Below, in pieces: positions 8,608-17,253 of a DNA stretch of 64,000 bases. The translations under genes and the position numbers were made by a program. Origin of the DNA: CBDFKK01 sp965248815 (lineage in GTDB: Bacteria; Pseudomonadota; Alphaproteobacteria; SMXP01). The notes beneath the pieces are model-generated. The model was not told the origin of the DNA. It ran no database searches and saw nothing but the letters and a program-made list of their open reading frames with translations. How positions within the stretch are numbered: the stretch's first letter is position 1; every line of letters begins with the position of its first letter. The stretch spans positions 1,984,001 through 2,048,000 of the forward strand of contig CBDFKK010000008.1 in assembly GCA_965248815.1 (NCBI GenBank), given 5' to 3'.

Positions 8608-9237
8608 ATGCCCAGAACTACAAATCTTGAGCGCTTTGCCGCCGCACCGCTGGAGCGAGAGCCGTTTGATCACGTCGTTGTATCGGACTTTATCGCAGCG
8701 GACGCGCTGGGCGATATTGTTGCTGGGTTTCCTCTCATTGAGCAGGGCGGCAGCTTTCCGGTCGAGAGCGAACATTGTGCGCCGGCGTTTGCGAACTTTG
8801 TCTCCGATCTTCAAGGCCCCAAAGTCGCTCAAGCGTTTTCGGAAAAATTCGATATCGACCTCGCCGGGCGGCCCACGATGGTCACGCTTCGCGGCCAGTC
8901 GCGCAAAAAGGATGGCCGTATTCACAGCGACTCAAAAAACAAGTTGATCACGGCCGTCGTCTATCTGAATAACGACTGGCCCGATGCGGCTGGTCGCCTC
9001 AGGCTTTTGCGGGGGCCGGACGACATCGATGACTTTGCAAATGAGATTGTTCCACTCGCGGGCTCGTTGGTGGCGTTTCGCTGCACCGAAAACGCGTATC
9101 ATGGTTACCGCTCTTTTGTCGGCCCGCGGGCCAGCCTCCAGCTCAACTGGGTTACAGATGACGGCGTGCTTGCCCGTGAGCTGTCGCGCCACGGCATTTC
9201 AGCTAAACTTAAAAAGTGGACGGGTCTGGGAAGCTGA
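8608..9237 (+). CDS. 2-oxoglutarate/Fe(II)-dependent oxygenase family protein
   Basis: A 209-residue protein with the layout of a 2OG-Fe(II) dioxygenase. The HxD metal motif is in GRIHSDSKNKLITAVVYLN, the beta-sheet segment GRLRLL follows, the distal His is in NAYHGYRSF, and an Arg in RASLQLNWV would bind 2-oxoglutarate. It belongs to the small prolyl-hydroxylase-like proteins seen near polysaccharide or unknown loci, and the substrate is not known. The ATG at 8608 is preferred over a TTG immediately before it. The gene follows the ELM1-like gene and converges on grpE 25 bases away. Confidence 0.8.
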   Translation: MPRTTNLERFAAAPLEREPFDHVVVSDFIAADALGDIVAGFPLIEQGGSFPVESEHCAPAFANFVSDLQGPKVAQAFSEKFDIDLAGRPTMVTLRGQSRKKDGRIHSDSKNKLITAVVYLNNDWPDAAGRLRLLRGPDDIDDFANEIVPLAGSLVAFRCTENAYHGYRSFVGPRASLQLNWVTDDGVLARELSRHGISAKLKKWTGLGS

Positions 9238-9262
9238 GGCTCGGCCTATGAAGTCGCCTACT

Positions 9263-10042
9263 TCAGGCCGTCGTGTTGATCTTGCTGCCGGGATCGGCAG
9301 AACCCGGCGGCTCTTCACTGGCAGGCCCGGCACCTCTCATGTCAGCCGCATTCTTTGCAACCAGGACCATGGCGGGACGCAATAACCTTCTGTCGAGCAG
9401 ATAGCCGATTTGAGTCACTTGCACGACCGTGCCGTTAGGTTGGCCGGGGCTGGACACTTCGGCTACCGCCTGGTGATAATTGGGATCGAACTTCTCTCCC
9501 GGTGCGGGATCGAGTGTAACAATACCGTTGCGCTCGAATGCTGTGAGCAATTCGCGCTCGGTCATTTCGATGCCCGCAATCAGATTGCCAACTGTGGCGC
9601 CGGCCTGACGCACATCTTCGGTAACGCTTTGCAAGGCGCGCTGGAAATTGTCCGCCACAGTCATCATGTCGCGCGCGAACTTGCTAATACCGAATTTTGC
9701 AGCGTCGATTTTTTCGCGTTCCGCCCGCTTACGCACATTTTCTGATTCCGCGGCAATGCGCAGAAGCTTGTCTTTGAGACTAGAAATCTCGTCTTGCAAG
9801 TCTTCGATCGTCGGCTCTTTGTCGCTTGGCGGAAAACCGTGGGGGGGGTCGAGATCTTGAGCTGCGACCTTTCCCTGCGGCTGTTCTTGGCTGGGCGGTC
9901 CAGGTTCAGCTTGGGGTTTCCCTTGAGGCGCGCCGGCCTGGCCAGAGGGTTGCTGCGGCTTTCGGGCTCGGCCCGGCTCCGTATCAAGCGTTTCCGGCGG
10001 TGCGCTGTGCCCTTTGTTTTGCGGTTCGTCTGCTGAGCTCAT
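9263..10042 (-). CDS. grpE: GrpE, nucleotide exchange factor for DnaK
   Basis: GrpE speeds ADP release from DnaK. The 259-residue product has a long, low-complexity Pro/Gln/Glu-rich N-terminus (about residues 1-85). A long helix begins at IEDLQDEISSLKDKLLRIAA (about 92-140) and would form the dimer coiled coil. The C-terminal beta domain contains FDPNYHQAV and GYLLDRRLLRPAMVLVAK. I chose the ATG at 10042 because AGGTGG lies just upstream. A longer frame to 10108 runs into hrcA and looks non-coding. It follows hrcA by 43 bases on the same strand, the usual hrcA-grpE pair, while dnaK-dnaJ is a separate unit about 2 kb away. Confidence 0.96.
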   Translation of the reverse strand: MSSADEPQNKGHSAPPETLDTEPGRARKPQQPSGQAGAPQGKPQAEPGPPSQEQPQGKVAAQDLDPPHGFPPSDKEPTIEDLQDEISSLKDKLLRIAAESENVRKRAEREKIDAAKFGISKFARDMMTVADNFQRALQSVTEDVRQAGATVGNLIAGIEMTERELLTAFERNGIVTLDPAPGEKFDPNYHQAVAEVSSPGQPNGTVVQVTQIGYLLDRRLLRPAMVLVAKNAADMRGAGPASEEPPGSADPGSKINTTA

Positions 10043-10085
10043 GTCACCACCTTTTGGTGCCAGGTCCGAATAATACGTTTCTCTA

Positions 10086-11153
10086 TCAAGACACCACCCG
10101 CCCGACAACCTTCGCCGTGTAGTCGACCAATGGGATGACGCGCGCGTAGTTCAAGCGCGTCGGCCCAATTACACCGAGCGCGCCGATTACTTTGCGATCG
10201 CTATCCATATAAGGAGAAACAATTAAAGAAGAACCCGAAAGGCTAAAAAGTTTGTTTTCGGATCCGATGAAAATCTTAACGCCGTCGCCTGCTTTGGCGG
10301 ACTCCATAAGCTGAATGAGATCGCGTTTGTTCTCGAGGTCGTCAAATAGCATGCGCACCCGCTCAAGATCGGCCGCCGCTTCAATGTCTTCGAGCAAGTT
10401 AGCGCGGCCGCGCACAATCAATGAGGCGGTCTCCGATGAGTCGTCGCCGGACATGTCGACAAGGCCGGATTGGACAAGCTTAGCGGTGAGAGCATTCAGC
10501 TGCGCCTTGTCTTGTTCAATTTCAGCAAGAACGCCAGCTGTGACCTCGGACAAGGTCTGCCCTCTAATCCGGGCGTTCAGGAAATTTGTCGCCTCGGCCA
10601 AAGCGGCGGGCGGCATGCCGTGGGGCACCGTGACGACCCGGTTTTCCACAGCGCCGCCTTCGGTGACGATGACAACAAGCGCTTGGCCGGGGCCTGTCGA
10701 AACGAATTCGACATGCTTCAAGGGTGATTCAATTTTTGGCGTCACGATCAGGCCTGCGCACTGCGAAAGACCGGAAAGCATCGCGGTCGCTTGGGTCAAC
10801 ACATCTTCCAGATTGCGTTCGCCGCCCGCCAATCTTTGTTTGATGTTTTCACGCTCGGACTCGCTGAGATCGCCAACTTGAAGAAGGGCATCGACGAACA
10901 GCCTGAGCCCGGGCTGCGTGGGAATACGCCCGGCGCTGGTGTGCGGCGAGTTCAACAGACCCATATTTTCCAGGTCAGACATGACGTTGCGGATGGTTGC
11001 CGCGGACAATGTAAGTTGGCTGCTTTGCGATACCGTACGAGAGCCAACCGGTTCGCCGGTATCCAAATAGGTTTCAACGATCTGCCTGAAGATGGCGCGA
11101 GACCGCTGATCCAGATCGTTCAAGCTGATTTGCCCCTCATTGGACACGAGCAT
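10086..11153 (-). CDS. hrcA: Heat-inducible transcription repressor HrcA
   Basis: HrcA represses groESL and related heat-shock genes by binding the CIRCE inverted repeat, with GroEL as its folding partner. The 355-residue product starts with a winged-helix domain (LDQRSRAIFRQIVETYLDTG, then SAATIRNVMSDLENMGLL) followed by the GAF-like dimerisation domain ending in GVIGPTRLNYARVIPLVDYTA. I found no CIRCE element upstream of this gene or of dnaK, which fits alphaproteobacteria where CIRCE is usually kept for groESL (not in this window). It is divergent from rph, a common alphaproteobacterial arrangement, and leads into grpE. Confidence 0.96.
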   Translation of the reverse strand: MLVSNEGQISLNDLDQRSRAIFRQIVETYLDTGEPVGSRTVSQSSQLTLSAATIRNVMSDLENMGLLNSPHTSAGRIPTQPGLRLFVDALLQVGDLSESERENIKQRLAGGERNLEDVLTQATAMLSGLSQCAGLIVTPKIESPLKHVEFVSTGPGQALVVIVTEGGAVENRVVTVPHGMPPAALAEATNFLNARIRGQTLSEVTAGVLAEIEQDKAQLNALTAKLVQSGLVDMSGDDSSETASLIVRGRANLLEDIEAAADLERVRMLFDDLENKRDLIQLMESAKAGDGVKIFIGSENKLFSLSGSSLIVSPYMDSDRKVIGALGVIGPTRLNYARVIPLVDYTAKVVGRVVS

Positions 11154-11281
11154 GGCAATTAAATTCCCTTTGGTTCTCCAATTGCGCGCGCGAAACTAGC
11201 ACAAAATCGTTTCTGGACGCAGACCTCGCCGCGGGCTACAGAACGGTTCATTTTTAGACTCCATCGCTCAAGGAAAAGCTA

Positions 11282-11998
11282 ATGCGCCCATCTGGACGAG
11301 AGCCTGCGGCTTTGCGCGCCATTTCCCTCGAACCTGGCTTTGCCAAACACGCAGAAGGCTCATGTTTGGCGCGTTTTGGCGGTACTCACGTTTTGTGTAC
11401 CGCAAGCCTTGAAGATAGGGTGCCGCCGTTCCTGCGCAATACCGGCCAGGGCTGGGTTACCGCCGAATACGGCATGCTGCCCCGCTCCACCGGCAGCCGG
11501 ATGCGCCGCGAAGCCAGCGCTGGCAAGCAGTCCGGCCGCACACTCGAAATTCAGCGCTTGATCGGCCGCTCGCTCAGGGCCGTCATCGACACGGAAAAGC
11601 TCGGTGAGCGCCAAATCACCATTGATTGCGATGTCATTCAGGCCGATGGCGGCACGCGGACGGCCTCGATCACCGGGGCCTGGGTCGCGCTGAAGCAGTG
11701 TTTGGACCATATGGCCGAGACAGGTCTTATCGAAACGGTACCGCTTACCGATCAGGTCGCCGCCATCTCCTGCGGCATTTATAATGGTCTGCCGGTTTTG
11801 GATCTCGACTATGCAGAAGACTCGGCAGCGGAAACCGATGCCAATTTTGTCATGACCGGATCCGGTGGGATCGTGGAAATTCAAGGAACCGCCGAAGGGA
11901 CGCCCTTTAGTGAAAGCCAGTTCCAAGATTTAATGGGTCTTGCCAAAGACGGCATTGGCGAATTGTTACAGATGCAAAAGCGCGCGCTCGGAATTTAG
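11282..11998 (+). CDS. rph: Ribonuclease PH
   Basis: RNase PH is a phosphate-dependent 3'-5' exonuclease that trims tRNA 3' ends and helps degrade structured RNA. The 238-residue length is standard. MRPSGREPAALRAISLEPGF starts the protein, and GTHVLCTASLEDRVPPF, the phosphate-binding stretch RREASAGKQSGRTLEIQRLI, IDCDVIQADGGTRTASITG and the GIVEIQGTAEGTPFSE segment are all family hallmarks. It is divergent from hrcA and 26 bases upstream of rdgB on the same strand, forming an rph-rdgB-hemW unit. Confidence 0.97.
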   Translation: MRPSGREPAALRAISLEPGFAKHAEGSCLARFGGTHVLCTASLEDRVPPFLRNTGQGWVTAEYGMLPRSTGSRMRREASAGKQSGRTLEIQRLIGRSLRAVIDTEKLGERQITIDCDVIQADGGTRTASITGAWVALKQCLDHMAETGLIETVPLTDQVAAISCGIYNGLPVLDLDYAEDSAAETDANFVMTGSGGIVEIQGTAEGTPFSESQFQDLMGLAKDGIGELLQMQKRALGI

Positions 11999-12024
11999 TA
12001 AAGCGATGCACCGTATGCAGATGA

Positions 12025-12648
12025 ATGATGAGTAAGCCGCAACATCGAAGATTATCCAACGAGACAATTGTTGTCGCGAGCCATAACCAAGGCAAAGTGC
12101 GCGAGATATTGGATTTGCTCGTTCCCTTTGGTGTGAATGTTAAGTCGGCAGCCGAACTTGGGTTGCCTGAACCTGAAGAAACCGGCGCGACATTTGCAGA
12201 AAACGCAATAATAAAAGCGCAAGCTGCGGCCCTTCAGTCCGACTTGCCGGCGCTGGCGGACGATTCAGGTCTTTGTGTGACGGCACTAGATGACGCGCCA
12301 GGTATATATTCTGCGCGCTGGGCGGGACCGTCGCGCGATTTCATGATGGCCATGAGCCGGGTGAACCAAGAGCTTGATGAGCGGTCGGCGACTAGTCGCC
12401 GGGCGCATTTTTTCTGTTGCTTGTGCCTTGCGTGGCCTGGCGGCGACGTCGAGACGTTCGAAGGACAGGTTGACGGCGATTTAATTTGGCCGCCGCGTGG
12501 CGACAAGGGGTTCGGCTACGATCCAATGTTCGTGCCCGACGGCGAAACACTGACCTTCGGCGAAATCGAACCTGACACCAAACACGCCATGTCCCATCGG
12601 GCCAGGGCGTTTCGGCAGCTGGTCAATGCCTGCTTTACAAGCAAGTGA
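12025..12648 (+). CDS. rdgB: XTP/dITP diphosphatase (RdgB/HAM1 family)
   Basis: This enzyme hydrolyses non-canonical purine nucleotides (dITP, XTP) to monophosphates, keeping them out of DNA and RNA. The 207-residue product contains the substrate loop VVASHNQGKVREI (about residues 14-26), FAENAIIKA, ADDSGLCVTALD with the catalytic acids, ARWAGPSRD, and KGFGYDPMFVP with TFGEIEPDTKHAMSHRARAF near the end. The start has two ATG codons in a row, and either may be used. The stop overlaps the GTG start of hemW by four bases (GTGA), which suggests translational coupling. Confidence 0.96.
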   Translation: MMSKPQHRRLSNETIVVASHNQGKVREILDLLVPFGVNVKSAAELGLPEPEETGATFAENAIIKAQAAALQSDLPALADDSGLCVTALDDAPGIYSARWAGPSRDFMMAMSRVNQELDERSATSRRAHFFCCLCLAWPGGDVETFEGQVDGDLIWPPRGDKGFGYDPMFVPDGETLTFGEIEPDTKHAMSHRARAFRQLVNACFTSK

Positions 12649-13787
12649 ACCGGCGCCCGCTCGGCATCTATGTGCACTGGCCGTTTTGCGAAGCGATATG
12701 CCCTTATTGCGATTTTAATGTTGCCCGCGCGCGTCAAGTTGATGAGCAGGCCTGGACGGGCGCCCTCGCTCGTGAACTCGATCACATGCGGTCTCATGCG
12801 GCAAGCCATGAGGTCGAGTCGATCTTCTTCGGCGGTGGGACACCATCTCTTTTGAACCCGGAGAGTCTCCGTAGACTAATTGATCACGTGAAATCACTTT
12901 GGCGCGTGCGGGACGATGTTGAAGTTTCCCTCGAGGCCAATCCAACCCATGGTGAAGTCGAGCGCTTTAGAGGGTTTGCCGAGGCGGGGGTTACGCGGCT
13001 TTCGTTGGGAGTACAAGCCCTTGAGGACGACGCACTAAAATGGCTTGGGCGTTGGCATACGGCAGATGAGGCACGCAAAGCCTTTGCTGCTGCCGCGAAA
13101 ATCTTCGACACTGTATCGATGGACTTGATCTATGGTCGGCCTGGCCAATCACAAAGCGACTGGCGGGCAGAATTGGCCGTAGCTTTGTCGTGGAAACCAA
13201 CGCATCTTTCGCTTTATCAGCTGACCATCGAAGCGGGCACGGCCTTTTCCAAGGCCGAAGAGCGCGGCGCACTTGTGATGCCGCCAAATGAAGCGCTAGC
13301 AAATTTCTATGAGAGTTCACAGGAGCTGTGCGCTGCGGCCGGATTGTCCGCCTACGAAGTATCTAACCATGCAGTGCCCGGAGTCGAATGCCGGCACAAT
13401 TTGGGCTATTGGCGCGGCCAAGATTACATCGGCGTCGGTCCGGGCGCCCATGGACGCCTCACGGTCGGCGGCCGGCGCCATGCAACAGAGACCGTTCGCC
13501 CTCCCAAAGCCTGGCTTGCCCGTGCGGTGCAGCAGGGCCACGCGCTTGAAGCCATGGAAGCCCTAGGGTCCGAAGCCCAAGCGCGCGAGATGCTGCTTAT
13601 GGGGTTGCGGATAGAAGAAGGCATTTCGCTCGCCCGCTACGAACAAGTTGCTGGCGCACCTCTCGGGCAAGAAAGCCTGAACGACCTCGTAGCCGAAGGA
13701 TTGATCCGGCTCGCGGAGGGGTGCGTGCAAGCGACCGCGCGCGGTCGTCTTGTTCTTGATTCGGTAATTAAAGCCTTGGCGCCTTAA
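12645..13787 (+). CDS. hemW: HemW, radical SAM heme chaperone-like protein
   Basis: A 380-residue radical SAM protein of the HemW group, formerly annotated as oxygen-independent coproporphyrinogen III oxidase. HemW proteins bind heme and are thought to deliver it to respiratory enzymes. The cluster cysteines are C15, C19 and C22 in PFCEAICPYCDFN. The spacing matches HemW, and the additional Cys of HemN (CxxxCxxCxC) is replaced by Phe, which supports HemW rather than true HemN. FFGGGTPSLL and SLEANPTHGE are SAM-binding segments. The start is a GTG overlapping the rdgB stop. It ends tail to tail with the LpoA-like gene, overlapping by four bases. Confidence 0.93.
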   Translation: MNRRPLGIYVHWPFCEAICPYCDFNVARARQVDEQAWTGALARELDHMRSHAASHEVESIFFGGGTPSLLNPESLRRLIDHVKSLWRVRDDVEVSLEANPTHGEVERFRGFAEAGVTRLSLGVQALEDDALKWLGRWHTADEARKAFAAAAKIFDTVSMDLIYGRPGQSQSDWRAELAVALSWKPTHLSLYQLTIEAGTAFSKAEERGALVMPPNEALANFYESSQELCAAAGLSAYEVSNHAVPGVECRHNLGYWRGQDYIGVGPGAHGRLTVGGRRHATETVRPPKAWLARAVQQGHALEAMEALGSEAQAREMLLMGLRIEEGISLARYEQVAGAPLGQESLNDLVAEGLIRLAEGCVQATARGRLVLDSVIKALAP

Positions 13788-15094
13788 GATCCGAACTCGA
13801 ATGTATTGGGCGCCGCATTGATGACTTTGAATCCATCAGGCGTCACTTCGAGTACGGCAAGGCCTCGTTCCGAGCGCCCGTCGGGCAACAGCCGGAACAG
13901 GCCGTCGATCCCTAAAAAGCCGTTTGGATTGGTGATATCGGTCCGGCCAAAGCGCGCGCCCCTGGGGCCGCTGGACAGGCTTGCGGCCAGCATCATGGCG
14001 TCATAGGCAAGGCTGGCGATGCGGGGCGGCGTGTGACCGTATGCCTGCAAAAAACTTTGCGTAAATGCCTGATGGGCATCGGGGGACGGCGCTGCAAACC
14101 AACCGCCCAAGAGCGAGGGCTCACGGACGATTTCCGGATCGTCCCACAATCCCGTTCCAAGAAACTTCACGGTACGCGGGTCGACTTCATAGTATGCCAG
14201 CCAGGGTGCCAAGCTTCTCAGAAGGTTGCCTTCTTCGGGAATAAGCACGGCCTGAAAGTCGGTGCCGCTCCAGATTTCGACGTCCTCAAGCCGCTCAAGC
14301 GCTTGGCGCGATGCTTCATCGTCGTTTTCGCTGAGGCGCTGTTTTTCCAATTGGATTGCAGCCAGGCGCGCGTTGTAGTTGGCCAAGCGTTTGACCGGCT
14401 CGGACATTGCCGAAGTCTCGCGGACATAGTTTTCAACTTGGGTGACCGTGCCGCCCGTTTCCATCACGCTTTGATTGAAAGCGTCTTGCACGCGAGCGCC
14501 ATAGGGCCCGTAAGGGATAAGGGCCGCAAAATTTATTATGCCTTGCGACACCGCATAGCGTGTCACGGTTTCGATCTCATTTTCCGGCATAAAGCTGAGT
14601 AAATAGACCCCGTCTCCGGCGACTTCACGGTCGGTCGAAAAAGCGACGATGGGGACGTCTTGCATGCGCGCGATCGGAGCAATCGCTTGGACCGACGGTG
14701 CAAAGAGCGGTCCCAAGATTAATTCTGCACCTTGGTCAATGACGTCGCGTGCGGCGGCAACGGCGCCTTCAGGCGTTCCGAACGTGTCTTTAGGAATGAG
14801 CAAAATCTGCTGGTTGCCTTGATCGAAAAGGGCAAGCTGCGCCGCCTCAAGCAGTGACTGGGCGAGGTCTCGAACTTCGTTAGATTCTGCTCCCATGGGC
14901 AACAAGATTGCGACGCGTACAGGCTCACTGCCTTGCATGTGCGCAGGCGATATCCAGCGCGAGGGATCGCGACCCGTCGCCTGTGGCGCGGTCGGATCGG
15001 TAATAATGACTGGTGAAGGCGGCGGACCGGAAGAACACGCCGCTAAAATGAACACGCTCAGGATGAACGTGACGCTCAGCGTCAAAAGCTTCAT
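13784..15094 (-). CDS. LpoA/LppC-like lipoprotein, penicillin-binding protein activator family
   Basis: A 436-residue lipoprotein. The signal peptide ends in LAAC with the lipidated cysteine at residue 20, which sets the start at 15094 rather than at 15169. The rest is a periplasmic type I binding-protein fold with segments RVAILLPMGAES, ELILGPLFAPSVQAIAPIA, VPIVAFSTDREVAGDGVYLL and LPDGRSERGLAVLEVTPDG. In gamma-proteobacteria LpoA is an outer-membrane lipoprotein that activates PBP1a. The alphaproteobacterial members are named by homology, and direct activation is unproven. Gene context matches E. coli, where lpoA is divergent from rsmI and near yraN and a BON lipoprotein. Confidence 0.88.
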   Translation of the reverse strand: MKLLTLSVTFILSVFILAACSSGPPPSPVIITDPTAPQATGRDPSRWISPAHMQGSEPVRVAILLPMGAESNEVRDLAQSLLEAAQLALFDQGNQQILLIPKDTFGTPEGAVAAARDVIDQGAELILGPLFAPSVQAIAPIARMQDVPIVAFSTDREVAGDGVYLLSFMPENEIETVTRYAVSQGIINFAALIPYGPYGARVQDAFNQSVMETGGTVTQVENYVRETSAMSEPVKRLANYNARLAAIQLEKQRLSENDDEASRQALERLEDVEIWSGTDFQAVLIPEEGNLLRSLAPWLAYYEVDPRTVKFLGTGLWDDPEIVREPSLLGGWFAAPSPDAHQAFTQSFLQAYGHTPPRIASLAYDAMMLAASLSSGPRGARFGRTDITNPNGFLGIDGLFRLLPDGRSERGLAVLEVTPDGFKVINAAPNTFEFGS

Positions 15095-15150
15095 AATTTG
15101 TCCCGATCGCTCAGCGGGCTGAGCGGCGGCGCAATCGATCGACGTACTAG

Positions 15151-16080
15151 ATGGCATCTCGACAATCACAAAAATCCCCTCAGACTGCGGACAATTCCCT
15201 AAAGCGCGCGAGCGGTGCGGCGGATCAAAGTATACTTGGCCCCGGACTTTATGTCACCGCAACGCCGATCGGCAATCTGCGCGACATCACGCTACGAGCG
15301 TTGGATGCGCTTGGCGCCTGCGATCTGATCCTTTGCGAGGACACGCGCGTCACACGAAAATTGCTCGACGCCTACGCCATCAAGAAGCCGGTTCAGGCAT
15401 ATCACGATCATAATGCGGCAAAAATACGTCCCCGTGTCATCGCCCGGTTGGAAGCAGGGGAACGGATTTGTTTGGTGAGCGATGCGGGCACGCCTTTGAT
15501 TGCCGACCCCGGCTATCGCCTAGTTGGAGCCTGCGCGGAGCGCGGCATTCCTGTTGTGAGCTTGCCCGGCGCGAGCGCGCCTCTTGCCGCATTGAGCGTC
15601 GCGGGTCTGCCGACCGACCGTTTCCTATTTGCCGGTTTTCTGCCCACCAAGGTTGGCGCGCGCCGGCGCTTGTTGGATGAATTGGCGCCTATTGAAGCGA
15701 CGTTGGCGTTTCTCGAAGCGCCCAGCAGGTTAGCAAAAAGCCTTTCGGATATGGCTGACGCCTTGGGTCCGCGGCCCGGAGTTATTGCGCGGGAACTTAC
15801 CAAAAAATTCGAGGAGCTGCGCCGCGCGGATTTGTCGGTTCTTGCTGCCTATTACGCCAGCGCGCCGATGCCCAAGGGCGAGATCGTCATTTTGGCCGGG
15901 CCGCCCGAAAAGGCTGTCCGTTCGCCCGAAGAGATCGACGCCCTTGTGCGCAGCACTGCGGGGTCCGTCGCGGAATTGCCCACAAAGGCGGCGGCGGCGG
16001 CCCTTTCCGGCGAACTCAAACTGCCGCGGCGCGCGGTCTATTCGGTGCTCCTTGCCTTGAAAAAAGAGCGCGAGTTGTGA
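15151..16080 (+). CDS. rsmI: 16S rRNA (cytidine1402-2'-O)-methyltransferase
   Basis: RsmI methylates the ribose of C1402 in the decoding centre of 16S rRNA, using SAM. The 309-residue protein has the tetrapyrrole-methylase fold: LYVTATPIGNLRDITLRAL near residue 32, CEDTRVTRKLLDAY, VSDAGTPLIADPGYRLV and SLPGASAPLAALSVAGLPTD. The N-terminal 30 residues are polar and probably unstructured. It is divergent from the LpoA-like gene and overlaps yraN by four bases (GTGA), so the two are likely cotranslated. Confidence 0.97.
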   Translation: MASRQSQKSPQTADNSLKRASGAADQSILGPGLYVTATPIGNLRDITLRALDALGACDLILCEDTRVTRKLLDAYAIKKPVQAYHDHNAAKIRPRVIARLEAGERICLVSDAGTPLIADPGYRLVGACAERGIPVVSLPGASAPLAALSVAGLPTDRFLFAGFLPTKVGARRRLLDELAPIEATLAFLEAPSRLAKSLSDMADALGPRPGVIARELTKKFEELRRADLSVLAAYYASAPMPKGEIVILAGPPEKAVRSPEEIDALVRSTAGSVAELPTKAAAAALSGELKLPRRAVYSVLLALKKEREL

Positions 16081-16451
16081 AGGGACGAGGCGGCAGAGCC
16101 CGCAAAGCGCGCCAGGAAGCGGTTCAACGGGGACTCTGGGCCGAGCGGTTTTGTGCCCTGATGCTCCAGGCCAAGGGCTTTCGCCTGTTGGCGCGCCGAT
16201 TTCGGACGCCGGTAGGAGAGATAGACCTCATCGCCGCGAGGAAACGGCTGATTATTTTTGTCGAAGTGAAGTTTCGCGCCAGCGCAGACGAGGCTCTTGG
16301 CGCGATCGGATCTGCTCAGATGGACCGGATTAGGCGCGCGGCCGGGCTTTTTATCGCCCAGCACCCGGAATGGGAGGGCGCCGACCAGCGCTTCGACGTT
16401 TTGGCCGTTTCGCCGTGGAAATTACCGATACACATTAAGAACGCATGGTAA
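16077..16451 (+). CDS. yraN: YraN family (UPF0102) nuclease-fold protein
   Basis: A 124-residue UPF0102 protein with a restriction-endonuclease-like fold. The conserved core reads GEIDLIAARKRLIIFVEVKFR, giving the E-x(n)-D-x(n)-ExK pattern of that fold, preceded by LWAERFCALMLQAKGFRLLARR. The biochemical role is not established, although a Holliday-junction-resolvase-like fold is known for the family. The GTG start overlaps the rsmI stop. The C-terminus is short and the gene is followed by a BON lipoprotein 66 bases downstream. Confidence 0.93.
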   Translation: MKGRGGRARKARQEAVQRGLWAERFCALMLQAKGFRLLARRFRTPVGEIDLIAARKRLIIFVEVKFRASADEALGAIGSAQMDRIRRAAGLFIAQHPEWEGADQRFDVLAVSPWKLPIHIKNAW

Positions 16452-16517
16452 GGGACTGGAATTTATATGGTAAAGTCCATATGATTCGGTTTGCTCTGTC
16501 TTAGTGAGAGGTCCACT

Positions 16518-17174
16518 ATGTTCTTTAATGCGGTAACGGGGGGCCGTTGGCTCTCCTCTCGGCTGGTCCTGGCGGTTGGTTTGCTAGGGGCGGCTTTTTC
16601 CATGTCTGGTTGTGTTGCGGCGGCCGTGGTTGGTGTGGCCGGTACTGGCGCGTTGGTCGCACAAGATCGCTCGATCGGTGAAGGCATTGACGACATTGCC
16701 ACCGACGGCGAAATCAAATCGGAATTGTTGCGCGAAGGCGGTGGTCTTAATCAAGTCAACGTCGCGGTTAATGAAGGCCATGTGCTGTTAACCGGTAACG
16801 TGCCTTATGCCGAAGATCGAGTGAAGGCCGCCAAGATCGCCTGGTCGACGCCTCACGTGGAAACGGTGGTCAATGAGATCGAGGTCAACGGCAGCTCCGA
16901 AATTAAGCGGATTCCCGGTGACACGTGGCTGTCCACGCGGGTGCGCACTGCTTTGATGTTCCAGAAGGGCGTGAAAAACCTCAATTATGGCGTGGAGACG
17001 GTCAACGGCACAGTTTACTTGTTCGGCACGGCGCGCAATCAAGAGGAATTGCAACGGGCAACCGACCGTGTGCGCCGGGTTTCCGGTGTCAGGCGTGTCG
17101 TCAGTCACGTCCGGTTAAAAACGCCGCCGCCGGCAATCGCTGCTCCGGCCCCGGTCACCATCGGACAGCTTTAG
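16518..17174 (+). CDS. BON-domain lipoprotein (DolP/OsmY-like)
   Basis: A 218-residue lipoprotein. The signal peptide ends at SMSGC with Cys32 as the lipidation site, and the start at 16518 follows GAGAGG. Two BON domains follow (about residues 55-120 and 130-200), each with the pattern of a Gly-containing strand (VLLTGNVPYAED and VYLFGTARNQEELQRA). In E. coli the matching gene next to yraN is dolP, an outer-membrane lipoprotein that binds anionic phospholipid at division sites and supports outer-membrane integrity. The shared neighbourhood favours an orthologous envelope role. This is inference from context and domain content. Confidence 0.88.
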   Translation: MFFNAVTGGRWLSSRLVLAVGLLGAAFSMSGCVAAAVVGVAGTGALVAQDRSIGEGIDDIATDGEIKSELLREGGGLNQVNVAVNEGHVLLTGNVPYAEDRVKAAKIAWSTPHVETVVNEIEVNGSSEIKRIPGDTWLSTRVRTALMFQKGVKNLNYGVETVNGTVYLFGTARNQEELQRATDRVRRVSGVRRVVSHVRLKTPPPAIAAPAPVTIGQL

Positions 17175-17253
17175 CGCAATCCGTCTTGCGTAAAGGTGCC
17201 GCGCCGCGAGATACTGCGACGCGAGAGTTACGCGCGCCTGTACGGCTTGGCCC

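Noticed and set aside
11154..11281. CIRCE element between hrcA and rph
   Set aside because: No TTAGCACTC-N9-GAGTGCTAA pattern is present. A lone TAGCAC is not enough.
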